A stretch of 64,000 nt of DNA from assembly GCA_035411585.1 (NCBI GenBank), contig DAONTI010000005.1, positions 1 through 64,000 of the forward strand. Reading direction: 5' to 3'. Under the pieces are notes generated by a model, which was not told where the DNA came from, made no database searches, and saw nothing but the letters and a program-made list of their open reading frames with translations. Source of the DNA: MWDV01 sp002070715 (GTDB lineage Bacteria; Verrucomicrobiota; Verrucomicrobiia; Limisphaerales; MWDV01). This document shows, one piece after another, positions 33,862 through 42,905 of this stretch; the first letter of the stretch is position 1, and every line of letters starts with the position of its first letter. The translations under genes were made by a program, and so were the position numbers.

Positions 33862-34044
33862 TCAGGATGTCCCGCCAGCGCCGGGCGCGCGGTGGAGTTC
33901 GCGTTCGATTAACCCGTTGCGTTTTTCCGACACGTTACCCCGGGCGGCCCTGATACCGTTGGTACGGGCGAAGGCGACCAGTTTCTGATGCAACCCATGA
34001 CGGTCGGTCCGCATACGATACAATTCAAAGTAGGTGCTGTGCAC
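33862..34044 (-). pseudogene. Possible HTH/transposase N-terminal remnant
   Basis: 60 codons. MHSTYFELYRMRTDRHGLHQ followed by KLVAFARTNGIRAA resembles the helical start of IS-type or HTH proteins (FA..NGI.AAAR), but the later helices are lost and the frame decays into low-complexity sequence. It may instead be noise at the edge of the relic region. Confidence 0.3.
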
Positions 34045-34050
34045 CGCTAG

Positions 34051-34178
34051 AGGATGGCCGATTTTCCGCGCCGCGGCAGCGCCTCCTCCGGAGGAGGCGC
34101 TGCAGTTTCCTTCTGCGCTGGGCGCTTAACACCTTGAGCTTCACCATCGGGGGGTCACGATCTCCCCAGTCTTTCCCA
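34051..34178 (+). repeat. Dispersed repeat, copy B
   Basis: Matches 4803-4930 in the same orientation. The central hairpin is more perfect here (GCGCCTCCTCCGGAGGAGGCGC). It lies 59 bases upstream of the TPR gene and marks the right edge of the relic region. Confidence 0.8.
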
Positions 34179-34237
34179 TTCCACCGGATTTATCGGCTTG
34201 CCTTTCCCCGTGCGGCCCGGAACATTGGCGGCCCTGT

Positions 34238-34954
34238 ATGGATGCAAGTGTTACACAATCACAACCAGCTTGGTGGATGCAGTTTTACGCTTGGGCGGAG
34301 GCGCGCAAGCAGCAACTCATTTACGGAGGAGCGGGCGTTTTGCTTGTCGGCGTGATCGTGGCCTATGTGCTTTATCACCGGGCGGAACGGGAAAAAGAAG
34401 CCGGCGCGGCTTTGTCCCGGATTGTGTCGGCGGCCCAAATCAGCGGGGACCGGCGTGAAGATCCCGCCGAGTTCCTGAAAATTGTGACCCGCTATCCCGG
34501 GTCCAAGGCGGCGGGCCAAGCGGTATTGCGCGCGGCCACCGCGTATTTTGCGGACAACCAGTTCACCGAGGCGCAGACGCAATATGAGCGGTTTTTGCGC
34601 GAGTACCGGGAAAGTCCGCTGGCGGGGCAGGCGGCGTTTGGGGTGGCGGTTTGCCTGGACGCCCAAGGGCGGACGGCGGAAGCGTCCGAGCGTTATCAAA
34701 ACCTTATCGAACGGCGGCCCTATGACAGCATGATCCCGCAGGTGCGTCTCAAGCTGGCGCGGATTTACGAGGCGCAAGACCAACCCGCCAAGGCCCAAAA
34801 GCTTTACGAAGAGGTGACCCGCGCTTCCGCGTTTGGGGCCACGGGGGCGGAGGCCCATTCCCGGCTGCAACGATTGCTGGCGCAACATCCGGAACTCGCC
34901 GCCCCGCCGGCGGGCGTGACGAATTCGCCGGTCATCAATCTCAGCCAGCCTTAA
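34238..34954 (+). CDS. Membrane-anchored TPR protein
   Basis: 238 residues. A single helix at about 28-46 (LIYGGAGVLLVGVIVAYVLY) follows a short cytoplasmic N-terminus. The rest is TPR-like: EFLKIVTRYPGSKAAGQAVL, TAYFADNQFTEAQTQYERFL, GVAVCLDAQGRTAEASERYQ, LKLARIYEAQDQPAKAQKLY. This layout resembles YfgM/Bam-associated TPR proteins that bind chaperones or translocon partners on the outer face of the inner membrane. It is followed 69 bases later by ugd on the same strand. Confidence 0.8.
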   Translation: MDASVTQSQPAWWMQFYAWAEARKQQLIYGGAGVLLVGVIVAYVLYHRAEREKEAGAALSRIVSAAQISGDRREDPAEFLKIVTRYPGSKAAGQAVLRAATAYFADNQFTEAQTQYERFLREYRESPLAGQAAFGVAVCLDAQGRTAEASERYQNLIERRPYDSMIPQVRLKLARIYEAQDQPAKAQKLYEEVTRASAFGATGAEAHSRLQRLLAQHPELAAPPAGVTNSPVINLSQP

Positions 34955-35023
34955 CTGCGGAGGATTGGCGTTGTTGCGATGCCACCCGCCGGTGCCGCCC
35001 GGCGGCCGGCCCGAAAGACCGTT

Positions 35024-36313
35024 ATGAAGTTGAGCATCATTGGCACGGGGTACGTGGGGTTGACCACCGGCGCGTGCTTCGCGGAAGTCGGGCACGAGGT
35101 GATCTGTGTGGACAACGACACCGCCAAGGTCCAGATGCTGCTGGACGGCGGCATTCCCATTTACGAACCCGGCCTCGAAGAACTGGTGCAACGAAATGTC
35201 GCCGCAGGGCGTCTGCGGTTTACCACGCACATCGCCGAAGGCGTCAGCCAATCCGGGGTTGTCTTCATTGCCGTGCCCACACCACCGCAACCCGACGGCT
35301 CAGTGGATTTGAGTTTTATTGAACGGGTGGCCCGGGAGATCGCCGGTGCGATGACCAGCTACAAGATCGTCGTGGACAAAAGCACCGTGCCCGTCAACAC
35401 CGGCGATAAAGTCGCCGAGACGATCCGGCGCTACGGCAAAACCGGCGTCGAGTGCGACGTGGTCAGCAACCCGGAATTTTTGCGCGAGGGCTTCGCGGTC
35501 GAGGACTTGATGCGGCCCGACCGCATCGTGGTGGGGGTGCGCTCGCCACGTCCGGTGGCCACGATGAAGGAAATCTACGCGCCCTTCGACGCGCCCGTGC
35601 TGGTCACCGACATCAATTCGGCCGAGCTGATCAAACACGCGTCCAATTCATTTCTCGCCCTGAAAATCTCCTACATCAATGCCATCTCCGTGCTCTGCGA
35701 GGCAACCGGTGCCAACATCCAGGAAGTGGCCAACGGCATGGGCATGGACGTCCGCATTGGCCGGCGTTTTCTGCAGGCGGGACTGGGCTTCGGCGGCAGT
35801 TGTTTCCCCAAAGACCTCAGCGCGTTCATCAAGATCGCCGAACAAATCGGCTACGATTTCCGTCTGCTGAAGGAAGTCCAGCGCATCAACACCGAACAGA
35901 TGCAGCGCTTTCTGCGCAAAATCACCGACACCCTGTGGGTGCTCAAAGACAAAACCATTGGGGTGCTGGGGCTGGCCTTCAAACAAAACACCGACGACGT
36001 GCGCATGTCGCCGGCGATCGAATTGTGCCAACGGTTGCAAAAAGAGGGCGCGCGGCTCCGCGTTCATGATCCCAAGGCGATGGATAAAGCCCGGGGCGTG
36101 CTCCAGGACGTGACTTTTGTGGACGACATGAACACCGTGGCGGAGGGGTGCGACGCGCTTGTGGTGGCCACGGAATGGGATGATTTCAAACAGCTTGACC
36201 TTGAGCGCGCCCGCAAAGCGTTGACGCATCCCATTTTGTTCGATGGACGGAATCTGTTTGATCCGGAGGAAATGGAACAACGGGGCTGGATTTACAAGAG
36301 CGTGGGACGCTGA
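35024..36313 (+). CDS. ugd: UDP-glucose 6-dehydrogenase
   Basis: 429 residues from ATG 35024. Oxidises UDP-glucose to UDP-glucuronate with two NAD, supplying exopolysaccharide and lipid sugars. Seen: MKLSIIGTGYVGLTTGACFA (Rossmann), VFIAVPTPP, STVPVNTGDKV, SNPEFLREGFAVEDLMRPDR, AELIKHASNSFLALKISYIN, and catalytic Cys in GFGGSCFPKD, then GLAFKQNTDDVRMSPA. All family landmarks are present at normal length. Confidence 0.95.
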   Translation: MKLSIIGTGYVGLTTGACFAEVGHEVICVDNDTAKVQMLLDGGIPIYEPGLEELVQRNVAAGRLRFTTHIAEGVSQSGVVFIAVPTPPQPDGSVDLSFIERVAREIAGAMTSYKIVVDKSTVPVNTGDKVAETIRRYGKTGVECDVVSNPEFLREGFAVEDLMRPDRIVVGVRSPRPVATMKEIYAPFDAPVLVTDINSAELIKHASNSFLALKISYINAISVLCEATGANIQEVANGMGMDVRIGRRFLQAGLGFGGSCFPKDLSAFIKIAEQIGYDFRLLKEVQRINTEQMQRFLRKITDTLWVLKDKTIGVLGLAFKQNTDDVRMSPAIELCQRLQKEGARLRVHDPKAMDKARGVLQDVTFVDDMNTVAEGCDALVVATEWDDFKQLDLERARKALTHPILFDGRNLFDPEEMEQRGWIYKSVGR

Positions 36314-36414
36314 CCATGCCGCCCAAGTTCCTAAGACGTTCCCGTGTCCGAACGGCGGGGCGTTGCCGGAAAATCCGGTCCCGGACTGAATACCCCCAGC
36401 TTTTTCACTACTCC

Positions 36415-36828
36415 ATGAACCCTCCGATTGAAGTCAGCGCCGGCTTGGTTTTCCGCGATGGCCAGTTGCTTATCACACAACGCCGGGCGGGGTCGCACCT
36501 CGGCGGGTTATGGGAATTTCCCGGCGGCAAACGGGAAGCCGGGGAAACCTTGGAACAATGTCTTGCGCGCGAGTTGCGGGAGGAACTGGGCATCCAGGTG
36601 CGGGTGGGCGTGCGGTTTGATACGGTCACCCACACCTACCCGGAAAAGAGTGTACGATTGGAATTTTTCCTCTGCCGATTGATCGCCGGCGAACCGCAGC
36701 CGTTGGGCTGCGCGGGCCTTCGCTGGATTCGACCGGAGGACTTGGACGCGGTGGCGTTTCCGCCGGCGGACGCCCGGATCATTGAACGGTTGAAATCCAC
36801 GCCCACCCTTTGGCAAACGCCAGCGTGA
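36415..36828 (+). CDS. mutT: MutT-like Nudix pyrophosphohydrolase
   Basis: 137 residues from ATG 36415. The Nudix box is complete: GGKREAGETLEQCLARELRE followed by ELG. With VSAGLVFRDGQLLITQRRAG and LWEFPGG it matches MutT-type enzymes that remove 8-oxo-dGTP from the nucleotide pool. LEFFLCRLIAGEPQP and LRWIRPEDLDAVAFPPADAR complete the fold. It follows ugd on the same strand after about 100 bases. Confidence 0.88.
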   Translation: MNPPIEVSAGLVFRDGQLLITQRRAGSHLGGLWEFPGGKREAGETLEQCLARELREELGIQVRVGVRFDTVTHTYPEKSVRLEFFLCRLIAGEPQPLGCAGLRWIRPEDLDAVAFPPADARIIERLKSTPTLWQTPA

Positions 36829-36860
36829 CGGAGCCGAAAGAGTTTTTGCCGGTGCCGCCG

Positions 36861-37769
36861 TTACGGCGTTGTCGCAGGAGCGCGGAGGGCTTCGATCTGT
36901 TTTTCAATCGCGTCTGGCTTGGGCGAAATGCCGCGTAACCGTTGCAGATAAAAGATGGCCTTCTCCCGATTGCCCGCGGCTTCTTCCGCGCGCGCCAGGT
37001 GAATCAAGATCGGCCGCAAGGTGGCGAGATTGGGCGTCGGCTGGCCGCCTTCGTTTTGATCCCAGAGTTGCAACGCGCGTTCCCAGAGATGACGCGCGCG
37101 GTCGGTATCATGACGGTAATCCGAATACACGCAGCCCAGTTCAAAGAGAATCTCGTGGCTGTTCGGATTGGCGCGCAATCCCTCGCGCAGGAACGCCTCG
37201 GCTTCCGCCGCCTTGCCCAGGCGGTTGCGCAACCAGTAGGCGGCCACGGTGTACGTGTCCACCTGTTGCGGGTCGAGTTCCGTGGCCAGCTTCAACCAAG
37301 GCAATACCTCGCGCTCGTTCCCCTTGTCCAAGTGGGTGTGTTCCGTGATGCGAAAGCGCCACCGGAACCGCTCCAGCCAATCCCGGGGTTTGCTGAACAG
37401 TTCATCCCCATGCTCATGCTCATGCTCGTGCGCGTGCTCCGCGTCATGATCCTCGTCTGGGGACTCAGGATCGTGGCCGCAATGTTCGTCGTGTTCGTGG
37501 TGCTCGTGCCTGGCGTGCGGGCTTTCGCATTGCAGCTGAGCCTGGTCAAAGAGGGAGGGATAATAGCCGCTGTGCAGATAGACATCGGCTTTGGTGAAGA
37601 AATGATTGGCAAACATACGCCGGCCATCCCCCAGCAGCACCTTGAGCAGGGTATCCGCTTGGGCGCGTGGACCGCGCCAGGCCTGTGCCCGCGGATGCAG
37701 CCACGCGGCCAGACTGAAGCTCGCGCTCAAACATAAGGCCAGCAATAACAAGGGGGTGCGGGGCGTCAT
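36861..37769 (-). CDS. Exported TPR protein with His-rich segment
   Basis: 302 residues from ATG 37769, overlapping the stop of the permease gene by four bases. Signal peptide LLLLALCLSASFSLAAW. Around residues 75-120 is a striking His/Asp/Glu tract (HEHHEHDEHCGHD, then EHAHEHEHEHGDE), a probable Zn, Ni or Co buffer. TPRs follow (LKLATELDPQQVDTYTVAAY, AEAFLREGLRANPNSHEILF, ARAEEAAGNREKAIFYLQRL). As the last gene of an ABC exporter operon it may be the envelope partner of the transporter, possibly metal-responsive. Confidence 0.75.
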   Translation of the reverse strand: MTPRTPLLLLALCLSASFSLAAWLHPRAQAWRGPRAQADTLLKVLLGDGRRMFANHFFTKADVYLHSGYYPSLFDQAQLQCESPHARHEHHEHDEHCGHDPESPDEDHDAEHAHEHEHEHGDELFSKPRDWLERFRWRFRITEHTHLDKGNEREVLPWLKLATELDPQQVDTYTVAAYWLRNRLGKAAEAEAFLREGLRANPNSHEILFELGCVYSDYRHDTDRARHLWERALQLWDQNEGGQPTPNLATLRPILIHLARAEEAAGNREKAIFYLQRLRGISPKPDAIEKQIEALRAPATTP

Positions 37770-38545
37770 GCGGACAAAGGTTTGCGGCGGAAGACCAGCC
37801 AGGCGGCCAGGAGAAAGAACCCCGTATAGACCGCGGCATACAGGGAGGCGCCCAGACAATCCAGCCAGCCCAGCAACTGCTGGTCGTGGATCACCAGGTC
37901 GCGCACGTCGAAGATTTCCAGTTGCGGAATGATGAAATACACCGCGTAAATCAGGGAGGTGAGCGGTTCGGTTTGTTGCAACGCAATGGCGTTCAGGTGG
38001 CCGCCCAACAGCAAAATCCCGGCGACGACGACGAAGCAAATGGTCGTATTCGAGGATGGCGCGGCGAAAATCAGCGAGCCCAGCAGCGCCAGCGCGATGA
38101 CGATGGCCAGCATCATCCATTGCAACCACAGGGCCTGAAGATTACCGCCCAGGGGCCAGTGGCCCTCCCGCGAACACGTCACCACGGTGAAGAAAGCGTA
38201 GAAGATGAGCAACGCCAAGCCGCAGGCAAACCAGCAGCCCAGGAACTTGCCGAGGATGACCTGTCCGCGCGTGACCGGTTTGGCCAGCAACGGAAAGATC
38301 GTGCGGCTCTCACGTTCCGCGGGAATCTGCCGCGCCGTGGTGACGATGGCGATGACCAGCATGGAAATCCAGATTAGCAGCAGGCAGATCTCCTTCAAAT
38401 ACCGCACAATTTTGTCATCGTTGAAAAAATTGACGGACGCCAGCAGCAGCGTGATCACCGCGGTCAGCACGAACAACACATAAAAATCCTTGCGCCGATA
38501 CAGTTCCTTGAGGACGACGCCGGCCAAAGCAAGCGGAGTTTTCAT
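37766..38545 (-). CDS. ABC-2 type transporter permease
   Basis: 259 residues from ATG 38545, overlapping the ATPase stop by four bases. Six hydrophobic segments (VLFVLTAVITLLLASVNF, LLLIWISMLVIAIVTTA, FACGLALLIFYAFFTVV, and others). The cytoplasmic REXR-type motif AERESRTIFPLLAKPVTRGQ is typical of ABC-2 permeases of the NosY/YhaP kind. Together with the ATPase it forms an exporter, substrate unknown. Confidence 0.85.
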   Translation of the reverse strand: MKTPLALAGVVLKELYRRKDFYVLFVLTAVITLLLASVNFFNDDKIVRYLKEICLLLIWISMLVIAIVTTARQIPAERESRTIFPLLAKPVTRGQVILGKFLGCWFACGLALLIFYAFFTVVTCSREGHWPLGGNLQALWLQWMMLAIVIALALLGSLIFAAPSSNTTICFVVVAGILLLGGHLNAIALQQTEPLTSLIYAVYFIIPQLEIFDVRDLVIHDQQLLGWLDCLGASLYAAVYTGFFLLAAWLVFRRKPLSA

Positions 38546-39294
38546 GACAACGAAGACGGTTGATAGCCGATGATGCGGAGAAAAATCTGTTCCAGATTCG
38601 CCTGGTGTTCGCGCACGAGATCGGCCACCCGGCCTTCCACCCGCAACTCGCCCTGGCTGACGATGGCCACCCGGTCGCACACCGTTTCCACCTCGCCCAG
38701 TTCGTGCGAGGAGAAAAACACGGTTTTCCCCTCCTCTTTGAGCCGTTGAATGATCTCGCGCACCTTCATGCGCCCCAACGGATCGAGGCCGCTGGTCGGC
38801 TCGTCCAAAATCAGCAAATCCGGGTCGTTGATGAGCGCCTGCGCCAGGCCGACGCGCTGCTGCATGCCTTTGGAATAGGTTTTGATGAGCCGTTTGCGGG
38901 CGGATTCGAGCTCCACCAGTTTCAGCAGCCGGTCAATGCGGCGTTCGGTTTCCGCTGGGGTCAGGCCGAAGATGCGCGCGTAAAATCGAAGCAACTCCTC
39001 GGCGCTCAGAAAGCGGTAGTAATAAGTCAATTCGGGCAGATACCCGATGCGTTGGCGGGCGATGGGTTCGCGCACGTTGACGCCGAACAAATGCGCCTCG
39101 CCCCGGGTGGGGGTGACGAAGCCCAGCAACACGTTCATCGTCGTGGTTTTGCCCGCGCCGTTCGGGCCGAGGAACCCAAACACTTCCCCCGCTTGCACGT
39201 TCAGATTGAGGCCGCGGACGGCGACCTTGGCGCCGCCGCGTTGACCGGCGCGATATTCCACCCACAGATTATCGGTCTTCAGAATCGCATCCAC
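38542..39294 (-). CDS. ABC transporter ATP-binding protein
   Basis: 250 residues with all ABC motifs: Walker A GPNGAGKTTT, Q-loop region, signature TYSKGMQQRVGLAQAL, Walker B LLILDEPTSGLDPLGRMK, and switch His in VFFSSHELGEVE. It is of the CcmA/ABC-2 exporter subfamily. First gene of a three-gene unit (ATPase, permease, His-rich TPR protein) joined by two four-base ATGA overlaps, which indicates translational coupling. Confidence 0.95.
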   Translation of the reverse strand: MDAILKTDNLWVEYRAGQRGGAKVAVRGLNLNVQAGEVFGFLGPNGAGKTTTMNVLLGFVTPTRGEAHLFGVNVREPIARQRIGYLPELTYYYRFLSAEELLRFYARIFGLTPAETERRIDRLLKLVELESARKRLIKTYSKGMQQRVGLAQALINDPDLLILDEPTSGLDPLGRMKVREIIQRLKEEGKTVFFSSHELGEVETVCDRVAIVSQGELRVEGRVADLVREHQANLEQIFLRIIGYQPSSLS

Positions 39295-39436
39295 GGCGCG
39301 ACTATAACAAAGCTCCGCCCGCGCGCCAGTCCCTCTTTGCGGGGCCGGCGCACCAAGACGGAAGCATCAAGCGGATCGTTCAATCCCTGCTACCGTCAGT
39401 GGTGGGGAGGGAACAGGTAGCGCGGCGGATAACGAT

Positions 39437-40717
39437 TCATTCGCGGATCTGACCATTCCCAATGCCCACCCATTTATAGCTGGTCAATTCCTCCAGGCCC
39501 ATCGGCCCGCGCGCGCCGATTTTGTCGGTGCTGATACCGATTTCCGCGCCCATGCCGAATTCGCCGCCGTCCGTGAACCGCGTGCTGGCGTTCCAATACA
39601 CCGTCGCGCTGTCCACACCGGCCAGAAACCGCTCCGCTGCTGCCGCGTCGGCGGTGACGATGCTGTCGGAGTGCGCCGAGCCATACTGGTTGATGTGCGT
39701 AATGGCGGCTTCCACACCGTCCACCACGCGCACGTTCAGGATGTAATCGTTGTATTCCGTAAACCAATCCGCCTCGGTCGCCCACTTGATTTCCGCCTCG
39801 GCCAGGACCGGTTTCAAGATTGCTGCCGCTTGATCGTCCATCCGCAGTTCCACGTGTTGCGCGCGCAGTTGCCGGGCAATTGGCGGCAGAAAAGCGGGCG
39901 CCAGCTGGCAGTCCACCAGCAGGGTTTCAATGGCGTTGCAGACTGCCGGGCGCTGGCATTTGGCGTTCATCACGATGGCCGTCGCCATCTCCAAGTCCGC
40001 CTGGCCGTCCACATAGACATGGCACACGCCTTTGTAATGTTTGATGACCGGCACCTTGCTGCATTCGGCCACGGCGCGGATCAGACCCTCACCACCGCGC
40101 GGCATGCAGAGATCCACGTATTGCGTGAGCGACAGCAGGGCGGGAATGGCCTCGCGATCGGTCGTGGGCACCACTTGAATGGCGTGTTCGGGAAACGTCG
40201 GCAGCGGACCGCGGGCGGCGTCAATCATGATCCGCGCGATCAGCTGATTCGAGTTCAGCGCTTCCTTGCCGCCGCGTAAAATCGTGGCATTACCGGCCTT
40301 GAAACAAAGGCTGGCGGCGTCCGCCGTGACGTTGGGGCGCGATTCATAGATGATGACCACCACGCCGATGGGGGTGGCGATTTTGCGGAGCTGCAAGCCG
40401 TTGGGGCGCACCCGTTCATGCAGCACCCGGCCCACTGGATCGGGCAGGGCGGCGACTTCCCGCAATCCCCGGGCCATGCCGGCGATGCGTTTGGCGTCGA
40501 GACGGAGACGGTCTTGCATGGCGGCGCTGAGGCCCAGTTGGGTGGCGACTTCCAAATCGCGCGCGTTGGCGGCCTGGAGCGCGGTCGTGTTTTGCTCCAG
40601 GGCATCGGCCATGGCCTGCAGGCAGGCGTTCTTTTCCGCCGCATGCAGTTTTGCCAGCTCCCGGGAGGCGTGCTTGGCTTGGATCGCCAGTTGCGTCATT
40701 TGCTCGGTCAACGTCAT
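39437..40717 (-). CDS. proA: Glutamate-5-semialdehyde dehydrogenase
   Basis: 426 residues. Second step of proline synthesis: gamma-glutamyl phosphate to the semialdehyde with NADPH. Seen: RDLEVATQLGLSAAMQDRL, GVVVIIYESRPNVTADAASL, FKAGNATILRGGKEALNSN, catalytic Cys in AKCQRPAVCNAIETLL, and FTDGGEFGMGAEIGISTDK at the C-terminus. Complete and of normal length. proB is not adjacent. Confidence 0.95.
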   Translation of the reverse strand: MTLTEQMTQLAIQAKHASRELAKLHAAEKNACLQAMADALEQNTTALQAANARDLEVATQLGLSAAMQDRLRLDAKRIAGMARGLREVAALPDPVGRVLHERVRPNGLQLRKIATPIGVVVIIYESRPNVTADAASLCFKAGNATILRGGKEALNSNQLIARIMIDAARGPLPTFPEHAIQVVPTTDREAIPALLSLTQYVDLCMPRGGEGLIRAVAECSKVPVIKHYKGVCHVYVDGQADLEMATAIVMNAKCQRPAVCNAIETLLVDCQLAPAFLPPIARQLRAQHVELRMDDQAAAILKPVLAEAEIKWATEADWFTEYNDYILNVRVVDGVEAAITHINQYGSAHSDSIVTADAAAAERFLAGVDSATVYWNASTRFTDGGEFGMGAEIGISTDKIGARGPMGLEELTSYKWVGIGNGQIRE

Positions 40718-40820
40718 GGCCCCAAGTTAAAACAAAAATGACGCCTGAAAAGCGGGAACTCACCCGTCGCCGCCGGGTCCGCCGCAAACCGCCCCAAGAA
40801 AACGCCGGTTGTCCGCGGGA

Positions 40821-41198
40821 TTAAACGTCTATGACCGGCTGGTCGTCGGGGGGTTCCGGGGGCGTTTTGGCAGGCCCGGCGGGCGGGGGGACAGATTGAC
40901 CCCGCCGGCGCAACATGATCACCGTAATCACGCAACCGGTCCAGGTTGGTAAAACTTCAACACCCGGCAGCAATTCCAGAATAAACGTGGGCAACAGCAG
41001 CAGGTTAAATCCCAAAGCCCAGACCATCACCCCCATGGTGATGAGATCGAGCACTTCATCGAAAAAGGTCCAAGTCAGGGGGAAGAGCGGGATTTGCAGC
41101 GCATCCACCACCACCGCCACCACGACCGCCAGCACGATGCGCGGACGCGTCAGCGGCGGCACGGGAAAAGGGCCGTTGAGTATATCCAATAATTTCAT
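40821..41198 (-). CDS. Small membrane protein, unknown function
   Basis: 125 residues from ATG 41198. Three hydrophobic segments (RIVLAVVVAVVVDALQIPLF, LDLITMGVMVWALGFNLLLL, VEVLPTWTGCVITVIML) and a Pro-rich cytoplasmic tail (PPAGPAKTPPEPPDD). The frame is open upstream to 41270, but this ATG begins a plausible amphipathic start (MKLLDILNGPFPVPPL). I do not recognise the family. It lies about 100 bases upstream of proA on the same strand. Confidence 0.65.
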   Translation of the reverse strand: MKLLDILNGPFPVPPLTRPRIVLAVVVAVVVDALQIPLFPLTWTFFDEVLDLITMGVMVWALGFNLLLLPTFILELLPGVEVLPTWTGCVITVIMLRRRGQSVPPPAGPAKTPPEPPDDQPVIDV

Positions 41199-41556
41199 CC
41201 CGGATTCAGCGTGTTGACACGGAGATAGTCTGGCGTCAACCGGCGGCAAAGGCGACTGGGAATTTTTCAACGGACGCCCAGCGAGGCAACATCCTGTGGA
41301 GCGCTGGGGAGGCCGCGTCCGTAAGGATCAATGCGCCGGGCTGGAAACCGTGGTCGCCGGATGAACGGCGGCGACTTCAGGCAGAACGTCGAGCCGACCG
41401 ATGGCGAAAATCACCCCGCCGGCTGCCGGGGGTTTGGGTCTTTTTGCGGACAGAGATCCCGGACATGACCGGACCGGCGTCCTGGGGTTTCAGTTGGGCC
41501 GGCGGGAGTTTTTTGCGGACGACGGGCCCGGGATTTGCCAGATTTCCCATGACTTT
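41199..41556. other. Divergent spacer before KDPG aldolase
   Basis: 358 bases between the divergent membrane-protein and aldolase starts. An open frame in register with the aldolase extends left to 41401 but lacks family homology. No repeat or clear promoter is seen. Confidence 0.45.
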
Positions 41557-42207
41557 ATGCGAACACGAAATGATCTTCTGGCCGGCTTGGTTGATCCGGG
41601 CATTATCGCCGTGGTGCGGGCGCAACGGCGGGATCAGGTGCTGGGCTTGACCGAAGCACTCCTGGCCGGCGGTGTCCAGGCCATCGAAATCACCCTGACC
41701 ACGCCGGACGCCTGTGCCGCCATTGCGGACATGCGCCGGCAATTTGGACGCGCGGCGATGATTGGCGCGGGTACCGTGGTGACGGCGGATCAATGCCACG
41801 CGGTCCTGGCGGCTGGTGCGGAATTTGTCGTCACGCCATTGTCGCGCCCGGATTTTGTCCCCCTGATTCACGCGGCGGACCGGGTCGGCATCATTGGGGC
41901 GTTCACGCCCTCCGAGGCGCAGACGGCGCACGAGGCGGGCGCGGATTTCATCAAACTGTTTCCGGCGGAAGTGCTCGGTCCCGCCTTCATCAAAGCCCTG
42001 CGCGCGCCGCTGCCCCAGTTGCGTTTCATCCCCACCGGCGGGGTGGCGTTGGACAATGTGGGCGTCTGGTTCGCGGCGGGTTGTCCGGCGGTGGGCGTGG
42101 GTTCCTCGTTGCTCACCCGGGAAATCTTGGCGAAAGATGACTGGCCCGCGCTGACGCGGCGGGCGGGTGAGTTTGTGGCGGCCGCCCGGGCGGCGCGGTC
42201 GGGTTGA
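41557..42207 (+). CDS. eda: KDPG/KHG aldolase
   Basis: 216 residues from ATG 41557. Class I aldolase cleaving 2-keto-3-deoxy-6-phosphogluconate to pyruvate and glyceraldehyde 3-phosphate. Seen: GIIAVVRAQRRDQVLGLTEA, catalytic Glu in IEITLTTP, GAGTVVTADQC, FVVTPLSRPDFV, Schiff-base Lys in FIKLFPAEVLG, and FIPTGGVALDNVG. Normal length. The longer frame from 41401 is rejected because its first 52 codons lack homology. It abuts the GNAT gene on the same strand. Confidence 0.9.
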   Translation: MRTRNDLLAGLVDPGIIAVVRAQRRDQVLGLTEALLAGGVQAIEITLTTPDACAAIADMRRQFGRAAMIGAGTVVTADQCHAVLAAGAEFVVTPLSRPDFVPLIHAADRVGIIGAFTPSEAQTAHEAGADFIKLFPAEVLGPAFIKALRAPLPQLRFIPTGGVALDNVGVWFAAGCPAVGVGSSLLTREILAKDDWPALTRRAGEFVAAARAARSG

Positions 42208-42281
42208 GGACCGGCCCGGGCAGGCTGCGAACGCCGGGATTTGCCGTTGAACTTTCCGGGAACCCGGCTACGCTGCCGGCG

Positions 42282-42905
42282 ATGCACGCAGGATCGTATC
42301 GAATTCGCCGGGCCACCATTGACGATTTGCCCCAGCTCAAGGTGTTGTGGGGGATGATGGGCTTTACGACCCCGGACTTGGACAAGGGGCTTACGGAATT
42401 TCAAGTTGCGGAAACGGCGGCGGGCCAGCTCATCGGCGCGATTGCGCTGCAGGTGAACAACCGGCAGGGATTGATTCATAGCGAAGCGTTCGCCGATTTC
42501 ACCGTGGCTGAGACGGTGCGGCCGTTGTTGTGGGAACGATTGCAGTCGGTGGCCGGCAACTTCGGTTTGGTTCGTTTGTGGACACGCGAGGAGTCTCCCT
42601 TTTGGGGGCGCTGCGGATTTGTGCCGGCCACGGACGCCGTCCTGCCCGGGCTGCCGGAGGTGTGGCGTCCGGGGGCGGCCCGATGGTTGACGCTCGTGTT
42701 GCGGGAGGAAACCGCGGGGGCGATCTCCGTGGAACGCGAGTTCGAGTTGTTTATGGCGGCGGAACGCCAGCGCACTCAGGCCACCCTGGGGCAAGCCCAG
42801 TTCTTAAAGACCCTCGCCACGCTCGTGGCGATAGTCTTGGGTACCATCGTGGCAGTGGCTTTGCTCTATCTCTGGATGCGGCAGCCGCAAGGGTTGACGC
42901 CCTGA
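42282..42905 (+). CDS. GNAT-like acetyltransferase with C-terminal membrane anchor
   Basis: 207 residues from ATG 42282. Residues 1-135 resemble a GNAT N-acetyltransferase (YRIRRATIDDLPQLKVLW, LIGAIALQVNN, RPLLWERLQSVAGNFGLVRL, FWGRCGFVPA). The acetyl-CoA loop is atypical. The C-terminus carries a single membrane helix (LATLVAIVLGTIVAVALLYL), so the enzyme would be tail-anchored, unusual for the family. Its last 102 bases overlap the 3' end of lipA on the opposite strand. Confidence 0.65.
   Translation: MHAGSYRIRRATIDDLPQLKVLWGMMGFTTPDLDKGLTEFQVAETAAGQLIGAIALQVNNRQGLIHSEAFADFTVAETVRPLLWERLQSVAGNFGLVRLWTREESPFWGRCGFVPATDAVLPGLPEVWRPGAARWLTLVLREETAGAISVEREFELFMAAERQRTQATLGQAQFLKTLATLVAIVLGTIVAVALLYLWMRQPQGLTP

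Noticed and set aside
31947..34237. Possible CRISPR array or integron cassette array in the relic region
   Set aside because: Only one pair of direct repeats with non-uniform spacing, no integrase and no attC-like sites recognised; toxin-antitoxin remnants explain the content.
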